DNA of 64,000 bases, from contig NC_016818.1 in the NCBI RefSeq assembly GCF_000241955.1, positions 2,170,001-2,234,000 of the forward strand, in the 5' to 3' direction. This document shows, one piece after another, positions 39,143 to 48,232 of this stretch (the first letter of the stretch is position 1; each line of letters starts with the position of its first letter). The notes beneath the pieces were generated by a model that had not been told where the DNA came from, did not search any database, and was given only the letters and a program-made list of their open reading frames with translations. Made by a program: the position numbers and the translations under genes. The stretch is from Rahnella aquatilis CIP 78.65 = ATCC 33071. Its GTDB lineage: Bacteria; Pseudomonadota; Gammaproteobacteria; Enterobacterales; Enterobacteriaceae.

Positions 39143-39207
39143 CGTCCGGCGAATAACGTCCGGAAAATTCGTCCGCCGCCGTGTTCCGTGCGACATACAA
39201 GGCAGGA

Positions 39208-39960
39208 ATGATGTCATCAAACAGAACGCTATCAGAAGTCATTGCGGATGCCGGAGACGAGCCTTCTCCGCTGTATAAGCAGGTGAAACAGGGGATCATT
39301 AATCAGATCCTGCACGGACACTGGCAGCCGCATCAGCGTGTGCCTTCAGAAAGTGAACTGGTCGCCGAGCTGGGGTTCAGCCGGATGACCATCAACCGGG
39401 CATTGCGCGAGTTAACCACCGAGGGCTATCTGCTGCGTTTGCAGGGCGTCGGCACCTTTGTGAATGAAATGAAAGCCTTCACGCCGATGCTGGAAGTGAA
39501 TAACATTTCTGACGAGATCAAAAGTCGCGGGCATTTTCATACCTCCCGCGTATTGCACCTGGGGGAGCAAATTGCCAGTGACAGCGTGGCGATGAAATTT
39601 ATGTTGCCGCCCGGCGTGATGTTGTTTCATTCGGTGATTGTGCATTACGAAAATGACATTCCGGTGCAGCTTGAGGACCGGCTGGTGAATCCGGACATTG
39701 CGCCGTTGTATTTACAGCAGGACTTCACTCAAACAACCCCTTTTGCCTATCTGACCCAACGGGCACCGCTGACGGCGGGCGAGCATACTATTGAAGCGGT
39801 GATGGCCGGTAACGACGAGCAGCGCCTGCTGAATATTGAGCAGACCGAACCGTGCCTGCAAACCCTGCGCCGCACCTGGCATCATGAAAAAGTGGTGACC
39901 TGCGCCCGGCTGTTATATCCGGGCGGACGCTACAAAATGTTCGGCAGCTTTAAGAAATAA
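39208..39960 (+). CDS. GntR-family regulator with UTRA domain (HutC-like)
   Basis: 250 residues from the first of two adjacent ATGs behind AAGGCAGGA; the second (39211) is equally plausible. The N-terminal winged helix (PLYKQVKQGI ... PSESELVAELGFSRMTINRALRELTTEGYLLRLQGVGTFV pattern) is followed by a UTRA ligand-binding domain resembling HutC, whose ligand is urocanate. A urocanate-like unsaturated acid is just what the lyase upstream should yield, so product-sensing autoregulation is plausible. It closes the operon. Confidence 0.88.
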   Translation: MMSSNRTLSEVIADAGDEPSPLYKQVKQGIINQILHGHWQPHQRVPSESELVAELGFSRMTINRALRELTTEGYLLRLQGVGTFVNEMKAFTPMLEVNNISDEIKSRGHFHTSRVLHLGEQIASDSVAMKFMLPPGVMLFHSVIVHYENDIPVQLEDRLVNPDIAPLYLQQDFTQTTPFAYLTQRAPLTAGEHTIEAVMAGNDEQRLLNIEQTEPCLQTLRRTWHHEKVVTCARLLYPGGRYKMFGSFKK

Positions 39961-40059
39961 ACTGAACAGGATCAGGCAAGGATTCAGGAGAACTGTGGCT
40001 TGTGACTTCGGCGGTAAATTCTATAGTGAATGCGTCATTAACGACTCAGGAGTTGACTG

Positions 40060-41118
40060 ATGAAAACTGTTGGATTTGCTGCTTACGATCCGAAAAAACC
40101 GCTGGCGCCGTATACGTTTGAACGCCGCGGCCTGCGTGATAACGATGTCGCGATGGAAATTCTGTATTGCGGCGTTTGCCATTCCGATTTACATACCGCA
40201 AGAAATGACTGGGGCTGGAGTTATTATCCGATTGTTCCCGGTCATGAAATCGTCGGGCGTGTCACCAGTATTGGTAAAGGCGTCACCCGCTACAAATTGG
40301 GTGATCATGTCGCCGTGGGGTGCATGGTGGACAGTTGTCAGGAATGCGATCAGTGCAAAAAAGGTGAAGAGCAGTTGTGCCGCGAAGGTAACACCGGCAC
40401 GTACGCCGGTTATGACCGTTTCACCAAAGAGCCGACGCAGGGCGGATACTCCAAGCATTTAGTGGTGCGCGAGGAATTTTGTCTGCGTATGCCGGAAGGG
40501 TTAGATCTCGCCAAAGCCGCGCCGCTGTTGTGCGCCGGTATTACCACCTGGTCACCATTGAAAACCTGGAACGTCAAACCGGGCAGCCGTGTTGGCGTGA
40601 TTGGTCTGGGCGGTCTGGGGCATATGGCAGTGAAACTGGCGGTCGGTCTGGGTGCAGATGTGACGGTGGTGAGCCGTTCAAATGCCAAAGAAGCCGATGC
40701 GCTGGAATTAGGCGCAGGCCGTCTGCTGGTCAGCGCGGACAGTGACGCGATGGCGCAGGCACACGATCATTTCGATCTGATCATCGATACCGTGCCGGTC
40801 AGACACGACATCACGCCGTATCTGCCATTGCTGGATGTGGACGGTACGCTGGTGCTGGTCGGGCAGGTCGGGCCGATGGAAGAATTTAACACTGTCCCGC
40901 TGCTGTTAGGCCGTCGTCGCGTGGCCGGTTCGCCAATCGGCGGGATCCGCGAAACGCAGGAAATGCTCGATTTCTGTGCGGAGAAAAACATTCTGCCGGA
41001 TTGCGAAATGATCCGCATGGATGAAATTAACGAAGCGTTTGAGCGTATGGAAAAAGCCGATGTGCGCTATCGTTTTGTGATTGATATGGCTTCGCTGGCC
41101 GCGCCTGCCACGGTCTGA
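40060..41118 (+). CDS. Zinc-dependent NAD(P) alcohol dehydrogenase (YahK-like)
   Basis: 352 residues, cinnamyl-alcohol-dehydrogenase group of the MDR family. The catalytic zinc ligands are in CGVCHSDLH and GHEIVGRV, and the structural zinc site is CQECDQCKKGEEQLC. The NADP-binding motif is GLGGLGHMAVK. It is close to E. coli YahK, a broad aldehyde reductase. Its own AGGAG site and a 99-base gap separate it from the operon upstream. It ends at a bidirectional terminator. Confidence 0.88.
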   Translation: MKTVGFAAYDPKKPLAPYTFERRGLRDNDVAMEILYCGVCHSDLHTARNDWGWSYYPIVPGHEIVGRVTSIGKGVTRYKLGDHVAVGCMVDSCQECDQCKKGEEQLCREGNTGTYAGYDRFTKEPTQGGYSKHLVVREEFCLRMPEGLDLAKAAPLLCAGITTWSPLKTWNVKPGSRVGVIGLGGLGHMAVKLAVGLGADVTVVSRSNAKEADALELGAGRLLVSADSDAMAQAHDHFDLIIDTVPVRHDITPYLPLLDVDGTLVLVGQVGPMEEFNTVPLLLGRRRVAGSPIGGIRETQEMLDFCAEKNILPDCEMIRMDEINEAFERMEKADVRYRFVIDMASLAAPATV

Positions 41119-41143
41119 ACTGTCGCAGCAAATTAAGACAACC

Positions 41144-41168
41144 ATGGCTCCTGCGGGAGCCATTTTTT
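41144..41168. terminator. Terminator between alcohol dehydrogenase and EamA genes
   Basis: The 8-bp stem ATGGCTCC / GGAGCCAT with loop TGCG is followed by six T residues. Confidence 0.85.
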
Positions 41169-42094
41169 CAGGCAGAAACCGGTAATGCGGCGCGTCTTTT
41201 CAGCGGCACGGTGATAAAAATCAGGCACGCGACCACCAGCCCGATGCCTGTCCAGCCCACCGGTGACAGCCGTTCGCCGACAATCACCGCCGCCAGTACT
41301 GCGGCGACCGCCGGTTCCAGCAGCGTCAGGGTGGTTGCCATGCTGGCCGGAATGCGGGCCAGGGCATAACCGAAACAGACATAACCGACAAACATCGGGA
41401 TCAGCGCCATGTAGGCGCCGACCAGGGCGTTATTCCATGACGCCAGCAGGGGCGCACCGGTCACTAACAGCACCGGCATCAGCAGCACACCGCCGAGCCC
41501 GAACGTGGCACCCATTGCCGCGCGGGAAGGGACGCCGCGCTGCATTAAATGACGCGCGGCCCACGAGTAGAGTGCGTAAGTCAGTCCGGCAATCAGGCCG
41601 AGCGCCACACCGGCAATCGCGTAGTCGCCCTGACCGGCGGCGGCATGGCCTGTGCTTTTCCCGATGCACAGTAACGCCATACCCGCCACACCCATGGCCG
41701 CGCCGGTCATCCAGCGGCGGCTGAGGCGTTGTCCGTCGAGATAATATTCAATCAGCGCGGATAACAGCGGGGCGGAACCGAGGGAAATCACCGTGCCGAC
41801 CGTAACGCCCGCCAGGTGCATCGATGCGTAAAACGCCAGCGGATAAACCGCGACTGCCAGCGCGCCGGTGAGTAACATGCGCCAGTTTTTCAGCAGTGTT
41901 GCCCGGCTGGCGACCATCCCGCTGGCGGAAATCAGCGCCTGCAATAATCCGCCCAGCCCCATCGCCACCGCACCAATCGCCAGCGGGCTGACCTCGGGCG
42001 CAAATGTCGCGGCCGTACCGGTTGTCCCCCAGAGAAAGGAAGCAAATACCACCGCGAGTACGCCTGTCATACGCTCACGAGGCGTTATCATCAT
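41168..42094 (-). CDS. EamA/DMT-family exporter
   Basis: 308 residues from the ATG giving MMITPRERMTGV, which overlaps the TetR stop as ATGA. Ten membrane helices in two EamA repeats are visible; the second repeat begins near IAGVALGLIAGLTYALYSW and ends with LLEPAVAAVLAAVIVGERLS. Such proteins export amino acids or small metabolites. The TetR gene in the same unit is its likely regulator. Confidence 0.88.
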   Translation of the reverse strand: MMITPRERMTGVLAVVFASFLWGTTGTAATFAPEVSPLAIGAVAMGLGGLLQALISASGMVASRATLLKNWRMLLTGALAVAVYPLAFYASMHLAGVTVGTVISLGSAPLLSALIEYYLDGQRLSRRWMTGAAMGVAGMALLCIGKSTGHAAAGQGDYAIAGVALGLIAGLTYALYSWAARHLMQRGVPSRAAMGATFGLGGVLLMPVLLVTGAPLLASWNNALVGAYMALIPMFVGYVCFGYALARIPASMATTLTLLEPAVAAVLAAVIVGERLSPVGWTGIGLVVACLIFITVPLKRRAALPVSA

Positions 42095-42678
42095 GGTGCC
42101 TCCATCATTGAGGCCGCCATCGCCATCGCCTGACGGACGCATTGACCGTTGCCTTCCAGGCCCGCACGTGAAATCGCGCCTTCCAGTAAAAATGAAAAAT
42201 GTCGTGCCATCAGCCGGGCTTTGGCCTCGTCATCCGGGAACAGTTCGAGAAGATGCGTGGTCACGATGGCTTCAACATGTTCTTTATGCCCGCGCACGGC
42301 CTGCCTGCCGGGCGCTCCGGCGGGCAGTTCGGCGGCGGCATTCAGCAACCCGCAGCCACGAAAGCCATGTTCATAGGCAAATTCAGCGTGATCGTCATAG
42401 GCCTGAAATACGGCGAGCACTTTTTCCTGCGGCGTTTTGGCTTTTTTAACACGTCGGGCGTACAGCCCCAGCCATTCGTCATGACGGATTTCAATGTACG
42501 TCGCGACCAGTTCGGCCTTGGATTCGAAATTGTTATAGAGGCTTTTTTTGGCGACACCGGCACGTTTGACGATGGCATCAATCCCGGTCGCGGCAATGCC
42601 GTCGTTATAAAACAAAACGCGGGCGGCACCGAGCAGCCGGTCGCGTGCGCTTTCAGGAGCGGATTCAGTCAGGGGCAT
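42091..42678 (-). CDS. TetR/AcrR-family regulator
   Basis: 195 residues. The N-terminal helix-turn-helix is ARDRLLGAARVLFYNDGIAATGIDAIVKRAGVAKKSLYNNF in outline (residues 11-51), and the C-terminal domain resembles the group with a FRGCGLLNAAAELP motif. It is the first gene of a two-gene unit with the EamA exporter. GATAGGTAGGTATACCAGTC just upstream of the start holds a partly repeated TAGGTA motif that may be the operator. Confidence 0.88.
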   Translation of the reverse strand: MPLTESAPESARDRLLGAARVLFYNDGIAATGIDAIVKRAGVAKKSLYNNFESKAELVATYIEIRHDEWLGLYARRVKKAKTPQEKVLAVFQAYDDHAEFAYEHGFRGCGLLNAAAELPAGAPGRQAVRGHKEHVEAIVTTHLLELFPDDEAKARLMARHFSFLLEGAISRAGLEGNGQCVRQAMAMAASMMEAP

Positions 42679-42694
42679 TTATTTATCTCGCGCT

Positions 42695-42729
42695 GTTCAG
42701 ATGATAGGTAGGTATACCAGTCTACCTAC
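42695..42729. promoter_or_regulatory. Probable TetR operator region
   Basis: The stretch contains AGGTAGGTATACCAGTCTACCTACT; AGTAGGTAGACTGG read on the other strand makes it an imperfect palindrome with arms AGGTAGG / CTACCT around a TATAC centre. It lies directly upstream of the TetR gene. Confidence 0.55.
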
Positions 42730-42884
42730 TTCTTGTAAACACCGGCTGAGAATAAGAAAAAGTGACGACTTAACCGTGCCTTTAGTAAGGGAAAGAGACA
42801 TAATCCGCTAAAAGCCGTGGAGAGACAGCAGGTTGAGGTCATCCGCCGCAGGCAGAATTATTGTTAACTTCCGGAGGGATAAAA

Positions 42885-43316
42885 ATGCTTCATGAATGGC
42901 TCAATGCCTTGCACGTGATTGCGGGCGTATTGTGGATTGGCGGCATGCTGGTCATGGCGCTGGTGTCGATGGCCTGTTCGCAGACATCCGGTGCAGCGGA
43001 AAGCGCAGGGCAGAGGTTGTTGCTCGTGACGGTACGCAAATGGACGCGCAGTGTCACCAGCCCGGCGATGATCCTGCTTTGGGTGGCCGGGATTGTGATG
43101 ATCGTCAGTTATGGCAAATTTCCGCACGCCTGGCTGCTGATAAAAATGGTGATAGTGCTGGTTCTCTCCGCGCTGCACGGCCTGCTTTCAGGCGATTTAC
43201 GCCGCCGCGCCACCGGTCAGCCGGTCAAAGATTTTGCGCTGGTGCGCAATGCCGGTGCGGTGATTATTGTCGGCGTGATCCTCATCGGCATTCTGGCGAT
43301 CATCAGGCCTTTTTAA
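42885..43316 (+). CDS. CopD-family four-helix membrane protein
   Basis: 143 residues from the ATG behind GGAGGGATAAAA. Four membrane helices are visible. The N-terminal LHEWLNALHVIAGVLWIGGML, with a His in helix 1, and KMVIVLVLSALHGLLSG, with a His in helix 3, are typical of the CopD/HemJ-like group. Function (copper handling or haem-related) is not clear. It stands alone before a strong terminator. Confidence 0.75.
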   Translation: MLHEWLNALHVIAGVLWIGGMLVMALVSMACSQTSGAAESAGQRLLLVTVRKWTRSVTSPAMILLWVAGIVMIVSYGKFPHAWLLIKMVIVLVLSALHGLLSGDLRRRATGQPVKDFALVRNAGAVIIVGVILIGILAIIRPF

Positions 43317-43328
43317 AGGTGCCACCAA

Positions 43329-43369
43329 AAGCCCGCAAATTTGGACTGCACCCCCAAATTTGCGGGCTT
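43329..43369 (+). terminator. Long-stem terminator after the CopD-like gene
   Basis: A perfect 16-bp stem AAGCCCGCAAATTTGG / CCAAATTTGCGGGCTT is followed by CTTTTTAT. Confidence 0.9.
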
Positions 43370-43556
43370 CTTTTTATGGCGTATTAAATTAAGTACAGGG
43401 CAAAAATCACGCCACTGTCAGTTTTTCGTGCATGTTATCCCTCTGTTAATCCCTGCCCGGGATATGTTTCACCGCTAATCATTAACTTCGATGCCGATCA
43501 CATTAATGATTTTCCCCGGTCCGGGCGGATTGTCACAGATACCAATCCCTCTGATA

Positions 43557-43586
43557 ATGTTACCGATAACATGTTACCGGTAACGT
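43557..43586 (+). promoter_or_regulatory. Two overlapping GntR (gluconate) operators upstream of edd
   Basis: ATGTTACCGATAACAT (43557-43572) and ATGTTACCGGTAACGT (43571-43586) each match the GntR operator ATGTTACC-GGTAACAT with one or two differences. They share two bases, so their centres lie 14 bases apart. They stand about 83 bases before the edd start. I see no other element in the 43370-43556 stretch. Confidence 0.8.
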
Positions 43587-43668
43587 CGAGGAAGAAACAT
43601 CAATAGCGTTCCGGAAGATACCGGTGTCGGCCGGATGGCTTTTACGATGTTTTAGAAGGGGGAATACT

Positions 43669-45486
43669 ATGATTAATAAAGCGTTAGTCCGCGTGACGCA
43701 GCGCATTACCGCACGTTCTGCGAAAACCCGTGAAGCCTATCTGGCCCGTATGGACGCTGCCCGTTCGCAAACCGTTCACCGCGCCCGGCTTGCGTGCGGC
43801 AATCTGGCGCATGGCTTTGCCGCCTGCCAGCCGGATGAAAAGAATTCCCTGAAAAATTGGGTACGCAGCGATATCGCCATTATTACCGCCTACAACGACA
43901 TGCTGTCGGCGCATCAGCCTTACGGCCTTTATCCGCAACGTCTGAAAGACGCCCTGAAATCGGTGGGTGCGGTCGGGCAGGTGGCGGGCGGTGTCCCGGC
44001 AATGTGTGACGGTGTCACGCAGGGGCAGGACGGCATGGAGTTGTCATTGATGAGCCGCGATGTGATTGCGATGTCGGCGGCCATCGGCCTTTCACACAAC
44101 ATGTTCGACGGTGCGTTGTATCTGGGCATATGCGATAAAATCGTGCCGGGCTTAGTGATGGCGGCGCTGTCATTCGGCCATCTGCCTGCGGTGTTTGTGC
44201 CCGCCGGGCCGATGAGCACCGGTTTGCCAAATAAAGAGAAAGTGCGCGTACGTCAGCTTTATACCGAAGGCAAAGTGGACCGTCAGGCATTGCTGGAAGC
44301 GGAAGCCGCGTCGTATCACGACATCGGCACCTGTACATTTTATGGCACCGCCAACACCAATCAGATGATGATGGAAGTGATGGGGCTGCATTTACCGGGT
44401 GCATCGTTTGTGCCGCCAGATTGCGCACTGCGCGATGCGCTGACCGGCGCGGCAGCGCGGCAGGTCACCCGTCTCACCGAAACCTGCGGTAACTATCAGC
44501 CGCTCGGCCAGATGGTAGACGAAAAAACCGTGGTGAACGGCATTGTTGCGCTGCTGGCGACCGGCGGTTCCACCAATCTGACCCTGCACATGGTCGCCAT
44601 GGCACGGGCGGCAGGCATTATCATCAACTGGGATGATTTCTCTGAATTGTCTGATGCCGTGCCGTTGTTATGCCGCATTTACCCGAACGGCCCGGCGGAC
44701 ATCAACCAGTTCCAGGCCGCAGGCGGCGTACAACAGGTGGTGCGCGAGTTGCTGAAAAATGGCCTGTTGCATCACGATGTTAATACTGTGGCCGGTTTCG
44801 GGTTAGCGCGTTATACGCAGGAACCCTGGCTGGAAAACGGCGTGCTGGCGTGGCGCGGAGCAGCGGAGCATTCGCCCGACACAAACGTCATCGCCAGCGT
44901 GCAACAGCCGTTTGAGCATCATGGCGGCACCAAAGTGTTGTCGGGCAATCTGGGGCGTGCGGTGATGAAAACCTCGGCGGTGCCCGCGGATAATCAGATT
45001 ATCGAAGCGCCTGCTGTGGTGTTCGAAAGCCAGCATGACATCGTGCCCGCATTCGAGGCCGGTATGCTGAACCGCGATTGTGTGGTGGTGGTACGTTTTC
45101 AGGGGCCGCAGGCCAATGGCATGCCTGAGCTGCATAAACTGATGCCACCGCTGGGGGTATTAATGGATCGCGGATTCCGTGTCGCGCTGGTCACCGACGG
45201 CCGCTTGTCCGGCGCTTCCGGCAAAGTGCCTTCCGCCATCCACGTGACACCGGAGGCTTTCTGCGGCGGCATGTTAGCAAAAGTGCGAGACGGTGACATT
45301 ATCTGCGTCAACGGGCGAACCGGCGAACTCGAATTGCGGGTTGACGCTGGCGAACTGGCTGAACGAAAAGCCTGTCAGCCTGATCTGAGCGCAGAGCATA
45401 TCGGTTGCGGGCGTGAGCTGTTCAGCGCCTTGCGCAGTCAGCTTTCCGGCGCGGAACAGGGCGCCTGCTGCATTACTTTTAACTGA
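43669..45486 (+). CDS. edd: Phosphogluconate dehydratase
   Basis: 605 residues from the ATG behind AGAAGGGGG. This is the first Entner-Doudoroff enzyme, converting 6-phosphogluconate to KDPG. The iron-sulfur ligands are in [27 protein letters not shown] and [24 protein letters not shown] and [18 protein letters not shown] are family motifs. In E. coli eda follows edd directly; here it does not, and a glycosyltransferase cassette follows instead. Two GntR operators lie upstream, as in the E. coli gene. Confidence 0.96.
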   Translation: MINKALVRVTQRITARSAKTREAYLARMDAARSQTVHRARLACGNLAHGFAACQPDEKNSLKNWVRSDIAIITAYNDMLSAHQPYGLYPQRLKDALKSVGAVGQVAGGVPAMCDGVTQGQDGMELSLMSRDVIAMSAAIGLSHNMFDGALYLGICDKIVPGLVMAALSFGHLPAVFVPAGPMSTGLPNKEKVRVRQLYTEGKVDRQALLEAEAASYHDIGTCTFYGTANTNQMMMEVMGLHLPGASFVPPDCALRDALTGAAARQVTRLTETCGNYQPLGQMVDEKTVVNGIVALLATGGSTNLTLHMVAMARAAGIIINWDDFSELSDAVPLLCRIYPNGPADINQFQAAGGVQQVVRELLKNGLLHHDVNTVAGFGLARYTQEPWLENGVLAWRGAAEHSPDTNVIASVQQPFEHHGGTKVLSGNLGRAVMKTSAVPADNQIIEAPAVVFESQHDIVPAFEAGMLNRDCVVVVRFQGPQANGMPELHKLMPPLGVLMDRGFRVALVTDGRLSGASGKVPSAIHVTPEAFCGGMLAKVRDGDIICVNGRTGELELRVDAGELAERKACQPDLSAEHIGCGRELFSALRSQLSGAEQGACCITFN

Positions 45487-45616
45487 ACGTGACGGAGAAT
45501 ATCTCTCCGCGATGCCCCTTTAAGAATTCCTTAACGTAACGTCTGTAGGATGAGCGTTCTGACTGCCAGAAGTCTGGAATTCTCACCGCAGATATTTTCA
45601 ATAAAGGGGCATCGTC

Positions 45617-46777
45617 ATGGTATTAAACACCGCAGTGACCGCCACGATTGGCAGCATATTGATCACCCTTCAGTTTTCCTCTCTCATCATCGCCTGGTGG
45701 CGGATGCGCAGCGGCGTTCCGCGCGATGAAGCGCATGAAACCTCGGAATTTATCGTGCTGGTGCGGCCGTTGTGCGGGCATAACGCCTTCGAAGAGGAGA
45801 CCATGCGCTCCAGTTTTTATCAGGATTATCCCGCTTACGAAATTGTGTTCTGTGTGGCGTCACGGTTTGATCCGGTGATCCCGCTGGTGGAGAAACTGAT
45901 GGCGGAATTCCCCGATAAGCCTGCACGCCTGCTGATTGGCGATGACAGGATATCCGCCAATCCGAAAGTGAATAATCTTAATAAGGCCTGGAACAATACC
46001 ACCGCAGGCGTGGTGGCGATGGCAGACAGCAACCTGCTGTTACCGCCGGATTATCTGCGTTCACTGGCGAATACCTTTGACAGTCAGACCGGGCTGGTGA
46101 GTTCTCCGGCAGTCGGAATGATCCCGGAGAATTTATGGGGTGCCGTAGAAGCTGCGATGCTGAATACACATCAGGCGCGCTGGCAGTATCTGTCGGATTT
46201 TCTCGGTAACGGTTTTGCGCAGGGGAAAACGCTGTGCTGGCGGCGCGAGGTGCTTGATAATGGCGGCGGAATGGCCGCGCTGGGCAGTGAGCTGGCGGAA
46301 GATGTCGCCTCAACCAAACTGGTACGCCGTGCGGGGCTGAAAGTCCGTCTGCCCGCGCAACCTTTTGCGCAGCCCATCGGGCATCGCAGCCTGGAAGCGG
46401 TCTGGAGCAGACAACTGCGCTGGGCGCGCATCCGGCGTGCCGGTTTTTTCTGGCTGTTTGTGCCGGAAATTATTATGGGTTTCCTGCCTGCGCTGGCGGC
46501 AGTGGTCTGGCTGACCCTCCGCGGTGATTTACCCCTGTTTGCACCGCCCGCGCTTTTTGTGTTGTGGTATGGCGGCGAATGGGCGCTGGCCAAAGCGCTC
46601 GGCTGGCCGCATCAGCCAAGAGATATTCTGGCGATGTGCATCCGCGATATTCTGCTGCCTGCCTTGTGGTTATGGTGCTGGACCGGACGCGGCTTTACGT
46701 GGCGCGGCACGATGTTGGGGGAAAGGCACTTAGCTAAAAAACAACCGGTGTCTGCCAGTCAGCACTCAGGGAAATAA
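45617..46777 (+). CDS. Membrane glycosyltransferase, ceramide-glucosyltransferase/HpnI-like (GT21)
   Basis: 386 residues with one N-terminal helix (about residues 8-28) and two or three C-terminal helices. The GT-A motifs of ceramide glucosyltransferases are visible: VRPLCG near the N terminus, ADSNLLLPPDYL, SELAEDVAS and QLRWARIRR, which is the (Q/R)XXRW motif. Bacterial relatives include HpnI, which acts in hopanoid assembly; no other hopanoid gene is present. It starts a three-gene unit with a DedA protein and a GT2. Confidence 0.8.
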   Translation: MVLNTAVTATIGSILITLQFSSLIIAWWRMRSGVPRDEAHETSEFIVLVRPLCGHNAFEEETMRSSFYQDYPAYEIVFCVASRFDPVIPLVEKLMAEFPDKPARLLIGDDRISANPKVNNLNKAWNNTTAGVVAMADSNLLLPPDYLRSLANTFDSQTGLVSSPAVGMIPENLWGAVEAAMLNTHQARWQYLSDFLGNGFAQGKTLCWRREVLDNGGGMAALGSELAEDVASTKLVRRAGLKVRLPAQPFAQPIGHRSLEAVWSRQLRWARIRRAGFFWLFVPEIIMGFLPALAAVVWLTLRGDLPLFAPPALFVLWYGGEWALAKALGWPHQPRDILAMCIRDILLPALWLWCWTGRGFTWRGTMLGERHLAKKQPVSASQHSGK

Positions 46778-46784
46778 GGACAGT

Positions 46785-47354
46785 ATGTTTTCTCTTGAAA
46801 CACTCGAAACGCTTATCAGAACGCACGGCCTGTTGATCATGACGCCGCTGGCCATCCTTGAAGGGCCGGTAGTGACGGTGATTGCGGGCTATTTCGCACG
46901 TCTCGGCTATTTCAGCGTGTCCGCCATGTTTACCGTGGTGATGGTGGGAGAAGTGCTGGGGGATATCATTTTTTACTCGCTCGGGCGCTGGGTGATCAAA
47001 GCTGACGGACAACCGCCCGGCTGGCTGGCCCGTCTCGGGCTGACACAACCACGGCTGGAAAAAATGGTGAAAAGTTTTGATCGCAAAGGCGGGCGGTTGC
47101 TGGTGATCGCCAAGCTGACCCATTCCGCTGGCGCACTGGTGCTGACCGGCGCGGGAATGGCGCGGATGCCGCTGGTGCCTTTTCTGTTCTATAACATCGT
47201 CGCAGCCATTCCCAAAAGCCTGTTTCTTCTGGGCATCGGCTGGGTGTCCGGCGATATCATCGCAGAGGTGAACAACTGGATAGCCTGGGTATCCCTTGGC
47301 CTGTTCATCCTGCTGGCCGTGACGGGTGTGCTCTGGGTAAGGTCTAAACAATGA
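46785..47354 (+). CDS. DedA-family membrane protein
   Basis: 189 residues. The SNARE-associated (VTT) domain is recognised by ILEGPVVTVIAGYFARLGYFSV, GEVLGDIIFYSLGRW and RKGGRLLVIAKLTHSAGALVLTGAGMARM, with five membrane helices. Members act as lipid flippases (undecaprenyl phosphate, phospholipids). Position between two glycosyltransferases suggests handling of a lipid carrier. Its stop overlaps the next start (ATGA). Confidence 0.88.
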   Translation: MFSLETLETLIRTHGLLIMTPLAILEGPVVTVIAGYFARLGYFSVSAMFTVVMVGEVLGDIIFYSLGRWVIKADGQPPGWLARLGLTQPRLEKMVKSFDRKGGRLLVIAKLTHSAGALVLTGAGMARMPLVPFLFYNIVAAIPKSLFLLGIGWVSGDIIAEVNNWIAWVSLGLFILLAVTGVLWVRSKQ

Positions 47355-48028
47355 TCACGGTGAGTTGCATTATTCCGGCACACAATGAGGCCGGTCGTAT
47401 CGGCAGGGTGCTGGATGTGGTGCAGAACCATCCTTTGCTGCTGGAGATTATCGTGGTGGATGACGGTTCCACCGATAACACCGCGCAAATCGCGCAGGGC
47501 AGGAACGTCAGGGTGATCAGCCTGCCTGAAAATCGCGGTAAAAGTTTTGCCGTGGCCGAAGGCATTGCTGCGGCAACGGGCAGCCATCTGCTGATGCTGG
47601 ATGCGGATCTTGTCGGGCTGAGTGATGACGATATTACCGCGCTCATCCGGCCGGTGATGCAACATCAGGCGGATGTCACGATAAGCCTGAGGCGTAACAG
47701 CCCGTGGGTCTGGCGGTTTATCGGACTGGATTATATTTCCGGTGAGCGGGTGTTTGCGCGCGGGTTAGTGGCAAAGCATCTCGGGGAGATCCGCCGGTTG
47801 CCGCATTTCGGGCTGGAAGTCTGGATCAATCAGCGCTGGATTGCCGCCGGATTTCGCCTGCAGGTCGTCAGATGGCCGGACGTTATCAGCCCGTATAAAG
47901 CCGCAAAAATCGGCTGGTTGCGCGGATTACAGGCTGATGTGTCGATGATGCGCGATATATTCCGTACCATCAGTTTGCGCGAAGCCGTGCGGCAAATTAT
48001 CTGCCTTAAGCGCAAAGCCGGCGCCTGA
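47351..48028 (+). CDS. Family 2 glycosyltransferase
   Basis: 225 residues. The GT-A fold is clear: ITVSCIIPAHNEAGRIGRVLDV, VVDDGSTDNTAQIA and MLDADLVGLSDDDI with the DxD motif. No C-terminal membrane domain is present, so it is soluble or peripheral. It closes the unit with the HpnI-like transferase and DedA. The acceptor is unknown. Confidence 0.88.
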   Translation: MITVSCIIPAHNEAGRIGRVLDVVQNHPLLLEIIVVDDGSTDNTAQIAQGRNVRVISLPENRGKSFAVAEGIAAATGSHLLMLDADLVGLSDDDITALIRPVMQHQADVTISLRRNSPWVWRFIGLDYISGERVFARGLVAKHLGEIRRLPHFGLEVWINQRWIAAGFRLQVVRWPDVISPYKAAKIGWLRGLQADVSMMRDIFRTISLREAVRQIICLKRKAGA

Positions 48029-48181
48029 ATGTGCGTGCCTTTTTGTCCCGCTGCTGTCTGCATCGCGGCATTAATCTCCCATAAAGTCTCCGGTACGCCG
48101 CTGACCGGCACCCACAAGTTTGATACCCCGAACTTTAAGAAATGACCAGTCCTGATATAGGTTGATACTTTTCAACTCAAA

Positions 48182-48210
48182 AAAAAGCCCCGACAGTCGC
48201 GGGGCTTTTT
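48182..48210. terminator. Bidirectional terminator between GT2 and ldtB
   Basis: The stem AAAAAGCCCCG / CGGGGCTTTTT with a 7-base loop serves both convergent genes. Confidence 0.88.
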
Positions 48211-48232
48211 CACTAAAACGTCGGGGACGCAA

